Shown here: in pieces, positions 21,601 to 35,600 of the stretch
How the letters are laid out: every line of letters starts with the position of its first letter
Numbering within the stretch: position 1 is the first letter of the stretch
Origin: Sipunculus nudus
Lineage: Eukaryota > Annelida > Sipuncula > Golfingiida > Sipunculidae
Direction of reading: 5' to 3'
DNA length: 64,000 nt
Assembly (NCBI GenBank): GCA_026874595.1
Contig: CM049313.1
Span: 80,486,659 to 80,550,658 of the forward strand
Program-made: the position numbers and the translations under genes
Notes under the pieces: model-generated
Seen by the model: the letters and a program-made list of their open reading frames with translations, nothing else
What the model was told of the DNA's origin: nothing
Database searches by the model: none

Positions 21601-24600
21601 TGAGGGGGGGAAAATGGATTTTCTCTGTATATCACTATGTTCACTGTGTCCAGATTTGGAAATTCAAACTGGCCCTAATTTTTTTCTGAGGGAGTTGAGC
21701 CAAATGCTTGGTGATGCCAGCCAGTGGGTGTAAATGGATTGCAATGATACCCAAACCAGGAGTGTGTGTTGAGTTTTGTGGGGATGAGGGGGGCCAGAAC
21801 CTATTTGACTGTGTATAAGCATAAACTGGCCTGAAATCAGGTTTCTGGGGGCATGAAATTTTTGTTTGTGGGAACAGGGTAATATTATCTTGTTTCCCTG
21901 TATATACACACTAAACTGGGCCTAATGACACCAAAACCAGGTTTGTGGGACCATCAGTACAGATTTGAGGGGAAAAAATGGATTTTTTCTGTATATCACT
22001 ATGTCCACTGTGTCCAGATTTGGAAATTCAAACTGGCCCTAATTTTTTTCTGAGGGAGTTGAGCCCAAATGCTTGGTGATGCCAGCCAGTGGGTGTAAAT
22101 GGATTGCAATGATACCCAAACCAGGAGTGTGTGTTGAGTTTTGTGGGGATGAGGGGGGCCAGAACCTATTTGACTGTGTATAAGCATAAACTGGCCTGAA
22201 ATCAGGTTTCTGGGGGGCATGAAATTTTTGTTTGTGGGAACAGGGTAATATTATCTTGTTTCCCTGTATATACACACTAAACTGGGCCTAATGACACCAA
22301 AACCAGGTTTGTGGGACCATCAGTACAGATTTGAGGGGAAAAAATGGATTTTTTCTGTATATCACTATGTCCACTGTGTCCAGATTTGGAAATTCAAACT
22401 GGCCCTAATTTTTTTTCTGAGAGATTTGAACCAAATGCTTTGAGATTCCAGCCAGTGGGTGTAAATGGATTGCAATGATAGCCAAACCAGGTGTGTGTGA
22501 TGAGTCTGGTGGAGATGAGGTGGTCCAAAACACTATTTGCCTGTGTATAATAAGCCATATACTGTACTCAGCTGAAATCAGCTTTCTGGGGGCTTGAAAT
22601 GTTTGCTGGTGGGAACAAGGTAAAATTATCTTGTTATCATGGATATACACCCTAAAATGGGTCTAAGAACACCAAATACATGCATGTTGGACCATGAGTA
22701 CAGATTTGAGGTAACAAATTGTCTGTCTATAAATTAAAAAAAATAAAATATCAAACTGTTATAAACATGTATCAATATATTTAATAAAATCTCTTTTCAT
22801 CCAATGAATTGCATCTTATTTTTTTATAAATAAACCATGATATTCAATTACATCCAGTAATAAAAAATAAAAATAAAATGAATAAAAGTTTTTTTGTTTT
22901 TGTTTTTTTTTGGGGGGGGGGGGGGGGGGTTTGTGTTTTTTTTGCAGTTAAATCCAGGCTTCTCTTTGGATCCCGGCGGTGGGCGAGTGTACAATGGACA
23001 CCACACAACATTTGAAAGAACATTTTTTCTGCTGTTATTGGATGACCAAGTCTCTATGAATTAAAAAAAAATATTTATTCCGTTATTCAAGATGACAGTG
23101 AAAATGACCCTATTTTTTCAATCATTCACCACTCTTTTCGAGCGTTCATCGAATAAGAAAGAGCCCGTCCCACCGCATTTCCTGCGAGGGTTCGTTTCTT
23201 CAGAGTCCAAACAATCCTACAGGGGCGGGGGTTTAGTCCATCTCGTCTTAAATTTGTGTCCGGGGCACGGCAAACATTATGAAAGCGGACAAAAACTTTC
23301 ATACGGCTGGTAAATGCGTTTATATGTAAACGCGGGGAATTCCCGGACAATTCACGGAGAGATTTTATATGCAATGATACTTTTAATTACACGTTAAAAT
23401 CATTTTAAAATCTACCACTATATTACTCTAAAGACATTTATTCACTGTTAAATTACCGAAATAATAACCAGCGCAAACAATGTGGGACTGCCACTAACAC
23501 CAATCTGGATCACCAGCTAACATTGACTACCGATCTTACATCAGACGAAAACGCTAAACACTATATATTTTTTCAACAGTTTACTGTGCAAACCGTAACA
23601 AAACCATGCAGGATATCAAATTTACAGGTTCTTAAGGGAATATGATACAAAACATAAATTGTACCTTTGCTCACATTTAATAATATCATCATGATGAATT
23701 CTCCCCGAATTCTCCAGCTGTCCGCGTTATAGATGTATATGTATTTATTAATGACAAAAATTGACATACAAATTTTATGGATACCCGTATAATTGCGGTT
23801 TTCTGGACCGTCCCAGCCCACAGGTAGGATAATATGGATTCCCGACAATATTCTAATGACCGTTCCCTGAGCTGGAACGGGCTAAGAAGGTCCCTGTCAT
23901 TTTTTTTAATTGTCAATTCCCAGGTTTTTCGGATAAAAAAATGGCCCAATCCTTCATTCAATCTCCAGCCTCTTCTGGCGTTCCGGGGTTTAAAAAAGAG
24001 CCCGTCCCATGCCTATTTCAGCTAGGACTGCAAACTCTGGGGTCAAAACAACTCAACTACGGCTTGGGATTACTACCTTTCCTCTTAAATTTCCATCGCG
24101 CCCGTGTCAAGTGTACCGTTTTATTCACAAACGTGCGGCAGGCGCCAAAAAATTTGACAGCACCCCTCTCTCATCCCAGAATATATTTTTATATATGAAG
24201 TCCTAACCCACCACGGAACTAGGGCCTCAAATTTTTTTATCTTATTACTTACCACTTCAGACTCCTTAAAAGTCTCTCCTTTTTTAACCAAAGATTCCAA
24301 TTTTTAAAATATATTAAATTTCACATTACAGATAACCTACACCAAGGGGACATTACAGTTAATCCGTGATGGGCAGGACTTCTTGGGAATTTTATAATTC
24401 CCGGACGCAGGCTGACCGACTGCCTTTTTTCTTCAAGGACAGCCCTAATTTAAGCCATCATCAGACTTGAAGATGTCCTCAGGCCGACCTATTTGTCCAG
24501 GAATGAAAGGTCACGTCTCCCTTACCCAGAGGTCGGGTCTCTGTCTAACACGAACGCGGCTTCGCTTGCATTTCGGCATTCTGGACGTTCAACTCTTCAA

Positions 24601-24756
24601 GTTTCATTTTCAGTGCTTTTCTTATTTCCAGCACTCAAGAATAGGAGAACTGCCAAGGATTCAGTTGGACTTCCTTTATTTTTATTTCTGTCCAAAAATG
24701 GATTATCCTGTGTAGGGATGGCTACTAATAACAACACTATTAATGTCTCTCTATCC

Positions 24757-24788
<32 letters not shown>

Positions 24789-24927
24789 GTCTACTCCTCT
24801 TTGACTTTTGAAATCAGCAAGACCTTATTCATATGTGCTACTGTTTTCCCCATGATAGAGGTTTTTCATTTGATCAGATCCAAATGTTCCCTGTCTGTCT
24901 GCCTAGTAACTGTCCATCTATTTCGCT
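18687..24927 (+). repeat. Macrosatellite unit 4 (block A)
   Basis: Six sub-repeats and a G-run of 18. Single-base indels are clearly more frequent than in units 1-3 (for example near 18726, 19736, 19833, 20317 and 22065), mostly in short homopolymers. Confidence 0.95.
20496..22711 (+). repeat. Sub-repeat array of unit 4: six copies
   Basis: Same order as unit 1, with scattered one-base indels that shift the minus-strand open frames from copy to copy. Confidence 0.93.
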
Positions 24928-26736
24928 GTCTTATTTCCGGTCACTTCCGGCAAGCGTTCGACCTCAGGTCGTCTAGTTTGTCTGTCTGTCTGTCTGTCTG
25001 TTTATTTGTCTGTATGTACACGCTCTACAGGCCACAGTTTTTAAGCAATCGCTCTGAAACTTATGCATTAGGTGTAAGATTGGTTCTCCTCGGAGCCTAT
25101 TGTTTTTGGTCATGATCGGTCAAAGGTCAAGGTCAAGGTCACCAAAAAAACTAACATTTTTACTTTCTTCATATCTTTGTCAATAATAATCGTAGCCGCA
25201 TAATCTGTAGCTCATTTTATTCCTCTTAATGTTAGCTTTCCAAGTGCTAGCAAATTTTTCTGGTCGATTGTTACCATCGTAACGTATTTTTGGGGGAAAA
25301 TCAGAAAATTCGAAAATTTCACTCAAAATTTTTCATTTTTTAAGTTAGAGAGGTCTAGTTTTTTGCATTGTGTAGCATTTAATATGCTCTATGGAAAATT
25401 AACGGGAGTCTCGCAAAATCTCGTGCCATTTGTCGTCAAATGAGACTTTTCGAGATTTCATTAAAAACGATTTAGAGTTGGCAGTTTTACAGCTAATGTT
25501 CTAAAAGTGACATATTTTCTGTTTTTCTGTATTATCTCGAACTTGTTTTTTCATTTTTTGAAATTAGCCACCAGGGGGCGTGGTACTGGAAACACTGCAA
25601 CTTACCATTTTTCTGCAATACCAAAAAAAAATATTAAACGTGGCACAATGTTTACTGTCTTATCTGAAACTAGGATCGTCGGCTTATTCCTGCGTTACAT
25701 GTAGCTTTGCGCTGCTGTTACCATGGTAACCAAATTTTGGGGTAAAACTTGGCAATCTGAAAATAATAACTTTTTTGCTTCTATCTCTGTTAATATTTAT
25801 ACTACAAGTGTCTAGTTTTCTGCATGAGGTAGCATTCCCTTGCCACTAATTGCAGTTAATTGCAAGTCTCGTAGAATCTCGCTCTGTTTTCCGTCAAACG
25901 AGAAATTACGAGATTTCACAGAAATGCATATAACTTGGTCACCTTTTCGGCTAAAGAGGAGTAGTTTTCAGCATTTTGTTGCGTTTTGGGAGCTTAACAA
26001 GATAATAACTTATATCTCGCCACATCTCGTACCATCTCCCGCCAAACGAGAATATTCGAGAATTCGAACAAATGTCTATATCTCTGTCATTTGAATGCCA
26101 GAGATTTTATTTTTCTATTGTTCAAGATTCACTTGACTAGTTTGAAGTGACAAAATTGAATATCTCGTCATATCTCGCATCATTTCTTGTCAAACGAGAA
26201 CATGGGACCATTCAAAGATACGCCTATAATTCTGTTATTTTAATGCTGAAGACCTTTAGTTTTCAGCATTCGATAGCGTCTAACACTCTCGGTCACATTA
26301 ATATGTTTATATTGTAAGTTTCGTCAAATCTGGGATCGTTTTTTCTTCAAATAAAAAAGTACATCCTATTGCCGTGACCATAAGTGGCGGCAGTATGTGA
26401 TAGTAAATGTCGGCAGGAGCATTACACTTGACAGTTGGAGCCGTGTTCTATGGGTGTGCGATGGCCCATGAAGAAGACTTCTATTGTGTTGTTATCGTCT
26501 TCCTTTGATTGCTGCTTCGTAAGCTTTCACAGACCAGCGCCAACCACCTGGTTGCCATGTGTCCTCAATGTAAACAACCTTTGCTGTTTTCCTTTCCCTA
26601 AGATATGTATGGTAGCCTGTTCACTTGTCCTTAGATTGTTTATTGTTGGTGTATTGAAGTAAATAAAAATGCCAGGTTTTCCTGCAAATTGATTGTAAAT
26701 TGAATAAAATCATACAAGAACCAACCAATGTTCTAT

Positions 26737-29700
26737 GACCACTATTTCAGATTTGAGATCAGAACAATTGATTTCTGCATAAACCACTATGACCAGATTT
26801 GATAAACTTTAAAGTGGTCTATATTTTTTTCTGAGAAGTTGAGCTATATGCTTGGAGATGCCAGCCAGTGGGTGTGAATGGATTGCAATGAAACCCAAGC
26901 CAGGTGTTTGTGAAGAGTCTGGTGGAGATGAAGGGGGCCAAAACCTATTTGACTGTGTATAAGCATAAACTGGCCTGAAATCAGGTTTCTGGGGGCATGA
27001 AATTTTTGTTTGTGGGAACAGGGTAATATTTTCTTGTTTCCCTGTATATACACCCTAACTGGGCCTAATGACACCAAAACCAGGTTTGTGGGACCATCAG
27101 TACAGATTTGAGGGGGGAAAATGGATTTTATCTGTATATCACTATGTTCACTGTGTCCAGATTTGGAAATTCAAACTGGTCCTAATTTTTTTTTCTGATG
27201 GAGTTGAGCCAAATGCTTTGAGATACCAGCCAGTGGGTGTAAATGGATTGCAATGATACCAAACCAGGTGTGTGTGTTGAGTTTTGTGGAGATGAGGGGG
27301 GCCAGAACCTATCTGACTGTGTATAAGCATAAACTGGCCTGAAATCAGGTTTCTGGGGGCTTGAAATTCTTGTTTGTGTCAACAGGGTAATATTATCTTG
27401 TTTCCCTGTATATACACCTTGAATTGGGCCTAATGACACCTAAACCATGTTTTAGGGACCATCATTACAGAATTTGAGGGAAAAAAAAATGGATTTTCCC
27501 TGTATATCACTATGTTCACTGTGTCCAGATTTGGAAATTCAAACTGGCCCTAATTTTTTTTCTGAGGGGAGTTGAGCCAAATGCTTGGTGATGCCAGCCA
27601 GTGGGTGTAAATGGATTGCAATGATACCCAAACCAGGAGTGTGTGTTGAGTTTTGTGGATATGAAGGGGGCCAGAACCTATTTGACTGTGTATAAGCATA
27701 AACTGGCCTGAAATCAGGTTTCTGGGGGCATGAAATTTTTGTTTGTGGGAACAGGGTAATATTATCTTGTTTCCCTGTATATACACCCTAAACTGGGTCT
27801 AATGACACCAAAACCAGGTTTGTGGGACCATCAGTACAGATTTGAGGGGGGAAAATGGATTTTCTCTGTATATCACTATGTTCACTGTGTCCAGATTTGG
27901 AAATTCAAACTGGCCCTAATTTTTTTCTGAGGGAGTTGAGCCAAATGCTTGGTGATGCCAGCCAGTGGGTGTAAATGGATTGCAATGATACCCAAACCAG
28001 GAGTGTGTGTTGAGTTTTGTGGGGATGAGGGGGGCCAGAACCTATTTGACTGTGTATAAGCATAAACTGGCCTGAAATCAGGTTTCTGGGGGCATGAAAT
28101 TTTTGTTTGTGGGAACAGGGTAATATTATCTTGTTCCCTGTATATACACACTAAACTGGGCCTAATGACACCAAAACCAGGTTTGTGGGACCATCAGTAC
28201 AGATTTGAGGGGAAAAAATGGATTTTTTCTGTATATCACTATGTCCACTGTGTCCAGATTTGGAAATTCAAACTGGCCCTAATTTTTTTCTGAGGGAGTT
28301 GAGCCAAATGCTTGGTGATGCCAGCCAGTGGGTGTAAATGGATTGCAATGATACCCAAACCAGGAGTGTGTGTTGAGTTTTGTGGGGATGAGGGGGGCCA
28401 GAACCTATTTGACTGTGTATAAGCATAAACTGGCCTGAAATCAGGTTTCTGGGGGCATGAAATTTTTGTTTGTGGGAACAGGGTAATANNNNNNNNNNNN
28501 NNNNNNNNNNNNNNNNNNNNNNNNNNNNNNNNNNNNNNNNNNNNNNNNNNNNNNNNNNNNNNNNNNNNNNNNNNNNNNNNNNNNNNNNNNNNNNNNNNNN
28601 NNNNNNNNNNNNNNNNNNNNNNNNNNNNNNNNNNNNNNNNNNNNNNNNNNNNNNNNNNNNNNNNNNNNNNNNNNNNNNNNNNNNNNNNNNNNNNNNNNNN
28701 NNNNNNNNNNNNNNNNNNNNNNNNNNNNNNNNNNNNNNNNNNNNNNNNNNNNNNNNNNNNNNNNNNNNNNNNNNNNNNNNNNNNNNNNNNNNNNNNNNNN
28801 NNNNNNNNNNNNNNNNNNNNNNNNNNNNNNNNNNNNNNNNNNNNNNNNNNNNNNNNNNNNNNNNNNNNNNNNNNNNNNNNNNNNNNNNNNNNNNNNNNNN
28901 NNNNNNNNNNNNNNNNNNNNNNNNNNNNNNNNNNNNNNNNNNNNNNNNNNNNNNNNNNNNNNNNNNNNNNNNNNNNNNNNNNNNNNNNTTCCACTGTGTC
29001 CAGATTTGGAAATTCAAACTGGCCCTAATTTTTTTTCTGAGGGAGTTGAGCCAAATGCTTGGTGATGCCAGCCAGTGGGTGTAAATGGATTGCAATGATA
29101 CCCAAACCAGGAGTGTGTGTTGAGTTTTGTGGATATGAAGGGGGCCAGAACCTATCTGACTGTGTATAAGCATAAACTGGCCTGAAATCAGGTTTCTGGG
29201 GGCATGAAATTTTTGTTTGTGGGAACAGGGTAATATTATCTTGTTTCCCTGTATATACACCCTAAACTGGGTCTAATGACACCAAAACCAGGTTTGTGGG
29301 GACCATCAGTACAGATTTGAGGGGGGAAAATGGATTTTCTCTGTATATCACTATGTTCACTGTGTCCAGATTTGGAAATTCAAACTGGCCCTAATTTTTT
29401 CTGAGGGAGTTGAGCCAAATGCTTGGTGATGCCAGCCAGTGGGTGTAAATGGATTGCAATGATACCCAAACCAGGAGTGTGTGTTGAGTTTTGTGGGGAT
29501 GAGGGGGGCCAGAACCTATTTGACTGTGTATAAGCATAAACTGGCCTGAAATCAGGTTTCTGGGGCATGAAATTTTTGTTTGTGGGAACAGGGGTAATAT
29601 TATCTTGTTTCCCTGTATATACACACTAAACTGGGCCTAATGACACCAAAACCAGGTTTGTGGGACCATCAGTACAGATTTGAGGGGAAAAAATGGATTT

Positions 29701-30423
29701 TTTCTGTATATCACTATGTCCACTGTGTCCAGATTTGGAAATTCAAACTGGCCCTAATTTTTTTCTGAGGGAGTTGAGCCAAATGCTTGGTGATGCCAGC
29801 CAGTGGGTGTAAATGGATTGCAATGATACCCAAACCAGGAGTGTGTGTTGAGTTTTGTGGGGATGAGGGGGGCCAGAACCTATTTGACTGTGTATAAGCA
29901 TAAACTGGCCTGAAATCAGGTTTCTGGGGGCATGAAATTTTTGTTTGTGGGAACAGGGTAATATTATCTTGTTTCCCTGTATATACACACTAAACTGGGC
30001 CTAATGACACCAAAACCAGGTTTGTGGGACCATCAGTACAGATTTGAGGGGAAAAAATGGATTTTTTCTGTATATCACTATGTCCACTGTGTCCAGATTT
30101 GGAAATTCAAACTGGCCCTAATTTTTTTTCTGAGAGATTTGAACCAAATGCTTTGAGATTCCAGCCAGTGGGTGTAAATGGATTGCAATGATAGCCAAAC
30201 CAGGTGTGTGTGATGAGTCTGGTGGAGATGAGGTGGTCCAAACACTATTTGCCTGTGTATAATAAGCCATATACTGTACTCAGCTGAAATCAGCTTTCTG
30301 GGGGCTTGAAATGTTTGCTGGTGGGAACAAGGTAAAATTATCTTGTTATCATGGATATACACCCTAAAATGGGTCTAAGAACACCAAATACATGCATGTT
30401 GGACCATGAGTACAGATTTGAGG
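26737..30423 (+). repeat. Sub-repeat array of apparent unit 5, interrupted by the gap
   Basis: Landmarks at 26838, 27203, 27571, 27935 and 28298 (types 1-5, the last cut by the gap), then 29045, 29409, 29773 and ~30137 (types 3-6). The duplicated types 3-5 on either side show that the sides do not belong to one ordinary unit. Confidence 0.85.
28489..28988. other. Assembly gap, exactly 500 N
   Basis: The round length indicates a nominal gap of unknown true size. It sits inside the most repetitive part of the array, where reads are hardest to place. Confidence 0.98.
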
Positions 30424-32459
30424 TAACAAATTGTCTGTCTATAAATTAAAAAAAATAAATATCAAACTGTTATAAACATGTATCAATATATTTAATAAAA
30501 TCTCTTTTCATCCAATGAATTGCATCTTATTTTTTTATAAATAAACCATGATATTCAATTACATCCAGTAATAAAAAATAAAAATAAAATGAATAAAAGT
30601 TTTTTTGTTTTTGTTTTTTTTGGGGGGGGGGGGGGGTTTGTGTTTTTTTTGCAGTTAAATCCAGGCTTCTCTTTGGATCCCGGCGGTGGGCGAGTGTACA
30701 ATGGACACCACACAACATTTGAAAGAACATTTTTTCTGCTGTTATTGGATGACCAAGTCTCTATGAATTTAAAAAAAAATATTTATTCCGTTATTCAAGA
30801 TGACAGTGAAAATGACCCTATTTTTTCAATCATTCACACACTCTTTTCGAGCGTTCATCGAATAAGAAAGAGCCCGTCCCACCGCATTTCCTGCGAGGGT
30901 TCGTTTCTTCAGAGTCCAAACAATCCTACAGGGGCGGGGTTTAGTCCATCTCGTCTTAAATTTGTGTCCGGGGCACGGCAAACATTATGAAAGCGGACAA
31001 AAACTTTCATACGGCTGGTAAATGCGTTTATATGTAAACGCGGGGAATTCCCCGGACAATTCACGGAGAGATTTTATATGCAATGATACTTTTAATTACA
31101 CGTTAAAATCATTTAAAATCTACCACTATATTACTCTAAAGACATTTATTCACTGTTAAATTACCGAAATAATAACCAGCGCAAACAATGTGGGACTGCC
31201 ACTAACACCAATCTGGATCACCAGCTAACATTGACTACCGATCTTACATCAGACGAAAACGCTAAACACTATATATTTTTTCAACAGTTTACTGTGCAAA
31301 CCGTAACAAAACCATGCAGGATATCAAATTTACAGGTTCTTAAGGGAATATGATACAAAACATAAATTGTACCTTTGCTCACATTTAATAATATCATCAT
31401 GATGAATTCTCCCCGAATTCTCCAGCTGTCCGCGTTATAGATGTATATGTATTTATTAATGACAAAAATTGACATACAATTTTATGGATACCCGTATAAT
31501 TGCGGTTTTCTGGACCGTCCCAGCCCACAGGTAGGATAATATGGATTCCCGACAATATTCTAATGACCGTTCCCTGAGCTGGAACGGGCTAAGAAGGTCC
31601 CTGTCATTTTTTTTAATTGTCAATTCCCAGGTTTTTCGGATAAAAAAATGGCCCAATCCTTCATTCAATCTCCAGCCTCTTCTGGCGTTCCGGGTTTAAA
31701 AAAGAGCCCGTCCCATGCCTATTTCAGCTAGGACTGCAAACTCTGGGGTCAAACAACTCAACTACGGCTTGGGATTACTACCTTTCCTCTTAAATTTCCA
31801 TCGCGCCCGTGTCAAGTGTACCGTTTTATTCACAAACGTGCGGCAGGCGCCAAAAAAATTTGACAGCACCCCTCTCTCATCCCAGAATATATTTTTATAT
31901 ATGAAGTCCTAACCCACCACGGAACTAGGGCCTCAAATTTTTTTATCTTATTACTTACCACTTCAGACCTCCTTAAAAGTCTCTCCTTTTTTAACCAAAG
32001 ATTCCAATTTTTAAAATATATTAAATTTCACATTACAGATAACCTACACCAAGGGGACATTACAGTTAATCCGTGATGGGCAGGACTTCTTGAATTTTAT
32101 AATTCCCGGACGCAGGCTGACCGACTGCCTTTTTTCTTCAAGGACAGCCCTAATTTAAGCCATCATCAGACTTGAAGATGTCCTCAGGCCGACCTATTTG
32201 TCCAGGAATGAAAGGTCACGTCTCCCTTACCCAGAGGTCGGGTCTCTGTCTAACACGAACGCGGCTTCGCTTGCATTTCGGCATTCTGGACGTTCAACTC
32301 TTCAAGTTTCATTTTCAGTGCTTTTCTTATTTCCAGCACTCAAGAATAGGAGAACTGCCAAGGATTCAGTTGGACTTCCTTTATTTTTATTTCTGTCCAA
32401 AATGGATTATCCTGTGTAGGATGGCTACTAATAACAACACTATTAATGTCTCTCTATCC

Positions 32460-32491
<32 letters not shown>

Positions 32492-32631
32492 GTCTACTCC
32501 TCTTTGACTTTTGAAAATCAGCAAGACCTTATTCATATGTGCTACTGTTTTCCCCATGATAGAGGTTTTTCATTTGATCAGATCCAAATGTTCCCTGTCT
32601 GTCTGCCTAGTAACTGTCCATCTATTTCGCT

Positions 32632-35600
32632 GTCTTATTTCCGGTCACTTCCGGCAAGCGTTCGACCTCAGGTCGTCTAGTTTGTCTGTCTGTCTGTCTG
32701 TCTGTTTATTTGTCTGTATGTACACGCTCTACAGGCCACAGTTTTTAAGCAATCGCTCTGAAACTTATGCATTAGGTGTAAGATTGGTTCTCCTCGGAGC
32801 CTATTGTTTTTGGTCATGATCGGTCAAAGGTCAAGGTCAAGGTCACCAAAAAAACTAACATTTTTACTTTCTTCATATCTTTGTCAATAATAATCGTAGC
32901 CGCATAATCTGTAGCTCATTTTATTCCTCTTAATGTTAGCTTTCCAAGTGCTAGCAAATTTTTCTGGTCGATTGTTACCATCGTAACGTATTTTTGGGGG
33001 AAAATCAGAAAATTCGAAAATTTCACTCAAAATTTTTCATTTTTTAAGTTAGAGAGGTCTAGTTTTTTGCATTGTGTAGCATTTAATATGCTCTATGGAA
33101 AATTAACGGGAGTCTCGCAAAATCTCGTGCCATTTGTCGTCAAATGAGACTTTTCGAGATTTCATTAAAAAACGATTTAGAGTTGGCAGTTTTACAGCTA
33201 ATGTTCTAAAAGTGACATATTTCTGTTTTTCTGTATTATCTCGAACTTGTTTTTTTCATTTTTTGAAATTAGCCACCAGGGGGCGTGGTACTGGAAACAC
33301 TGCAACTTACCATTTTTCTGCAATACCAAAAAAAAATATTAAACGTGGCACAATGTTTACTGTCTTATCTGAAACTAGGATCGTCGGCTTATTCCTGCGT
33401 ACATGTAGCTTTGCGCTGCTGTTACCATGGTAACCAAATTTTGGGGTAAAACTTGGCAATCTGAAAATAATAACTTTTTTGCTTCTATCTCTGTTAATAT
33501 TATACTACAAGTGTCTAGTTTTCTGCATGAGGTAGCATTCCCTTGCCACTAATGCAGTTAATTGCAAGTCTCGTAGAATCTCGCTCTGTTTCCGTCAAAC
33601 GAGAAATTACGAGATTTCACAGAAATGCATATAACTTGGTCACCTTTTCGGCTAAAGAGGAGTAGTTTTCAGCATTTTGTTGCGTTTTGGGAGCTTAACA
33701 AGATAATAACTTATATCTCGCCACATCTCGTACCATCTCCCGCCAAACGAGAATATTCGAGAATTCGAACAAATGTCTATATCTCTGTCATTTGAATGCC
33801 AGAGATTTTATTTTTCTATTGTTCAAGATTCACTTGACTAGTTTGAAGTGACAAAATTGAATATCTCGTCATATCTCGCATCATTTCTTGTCAAACGAGA
33901 ACATGGGACCATTCAAAGATACGCCTATAATTCTGTTATTTTAATGCTGAAGACCTTTAGTTTTCAGCATTCGATAGCGTCTAACACTCTCGGTCACATT
34001 AATATGTTTATATTGTAAGTTTCGTCAAATCTGGGATCGTTTTTTCTTCAAATAAAAAAGTACATCCTATTGCCGTGACCATAAGTGGCGGCAGTATGTG
34101 ATAGTAAATGTCGGCAGGAGCATTACACTTGACAGTTGGAGCCGTGTTCTATGGGTGTGCGATGGCCCATGAAGAAGACTTCTATTGTGTTGTTATCGTC
34201 TTCCTTTGATTGCTGCTTCGTAAGCTTCACAGACCAGCGCCAACCACCTGTTGCCATGTGTCCTCAATGTAAACAACCTTTGCTGTTTTCCTTTCCCTAA
34301 GATATGTATGGTAGCCTGTTCACTTGTCCTTAGATTGTTTATTGTTGGTGTATTGAAGTAAAATAAAATGCCAGGTTTTCCTGCAAATTGATTGTAAATT
34401 GAATAAAATCATACAAGAACCAACCAATGTTCTATGACCACTATTTCAGATTTGAGATCAGAACAATTGATTTCTGCATAAACCACTATGACCAGATTTG
34501 ATAAACTTTAAAGTGGTCTATATTTTTTTCTGAAGAAGTTGAGCTATATGCTTGGAGATGCCAGCCAGTGGGTGTGAATGGATTGCAATGAAACCCAAGC
34601 CAGGTGTTTGTGAAGAGTCTGGTGGAGATGAAGGGGGCCAAAACCTATTTGACTGTGTATAAGCATAAACTGGCCTGAAATCAGGTTTCTGGGGGCTTGA
34701 AATTCTTGTTTGTGTCAACAGGGTAATATTATCTTGTTTCCCTGTATATACACCTTGAATTGGGCCTAATGACACCTAAACCATGTTTTAGGGACCATCA
34801 TTACAGATTTGAGGGAAAAAAAAATGGATTTTCCCTGTATATCACTATGTTCACTGTGTCCAGATTTGGAAATTCAAACTGGCCCTAATTTTTTTTCTGA
34901 GGGAGTTGAGCCAAATGCTTGGTGATGCCAGCCAGTGGGTGTAAATGGATTGCAATGATACCCAAACCAGGAGTGTGTGTTGAGTTTTGTGGATATGAAG
35001 GGGGCCAGAACCTATCTGACTGTGTATAAGCATAAACTGGCCTGAAATCAGGTTTCTGGGGGCATGAAATTTTTGTTTGTGGGAACAGGGTAATATTATC
35101 TTGTTTCCCTGTATATACACCCTAAACTGGGTCTAATGACACCAAAACCAGGTTTGTGGGACCATCAGTACAGATTTGAGGGGGGAAAATGGATTTTCTC
35201 TGTATATCACTATGTTCACTGTGTCCAGATTTGGAAATTCAAACTGGCCCTAATTTTTTTCTGAGGGAGTTGAGCCAAATGCTTGGTGATGCCAGCCAGT
35301 GGGTGTAAATGGATTGCAATGATACCCAAACCAGGAGTGTGTGTTGAGTTTTGTGGGGATGAGGGGGGCCAGAACCTATTTGACTGTGTATAAGCATAAA
35401 CTGGCCTGAAATCAGGTTTCTGGGGGCATGAAATTTTTGTTTGTGGGAACAGGGTAATATTATCTTGTTTCCCTGTATATACACACTAAACTGGGCCTAA
35501 TGACACCAAAACCAGGTTTGTGGGACCATCAGTACAGATTTGAGGGGAAAAATGGATTTTTTCTGTATATCACTATGTCCACTGTGTCCAGATTTGGAAA

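Larger units (their letters stand above)
24928..32631 (+). repeat. Apparent unit 5, probably two different units joined across an N gap
   Basis: 7704 bases, against ~6.23 kb for complete block A units. Left of the gap are sub-repeats 1 to 5 in block A form. Right of the gap the order restarts at type 3 and continues 4, 5, 6. The type 3 copy on the left reads CCTATTTGAC and the one on the right CCTATCTGAC. The latter form is shared with type 3 of units 6-8. G-run is 15. The simplest reading is that the assembly skipped an unknown number of units here. Confidence 0.85.

Noticed and set aside
26435-26662. 75-codon plus-strand frame in the unit 5 spacer
   Set aside because: It depends on a one-base insertion in unit 5 (extra T near 26526) not present in the other units.
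28239-29260. Long open frames of 200-330 codons spanning N
   Set aside because: They run through undetermined bases; the real sequence on each side is only sub-repeat DNA. The same holds for frames over 63364-63863.
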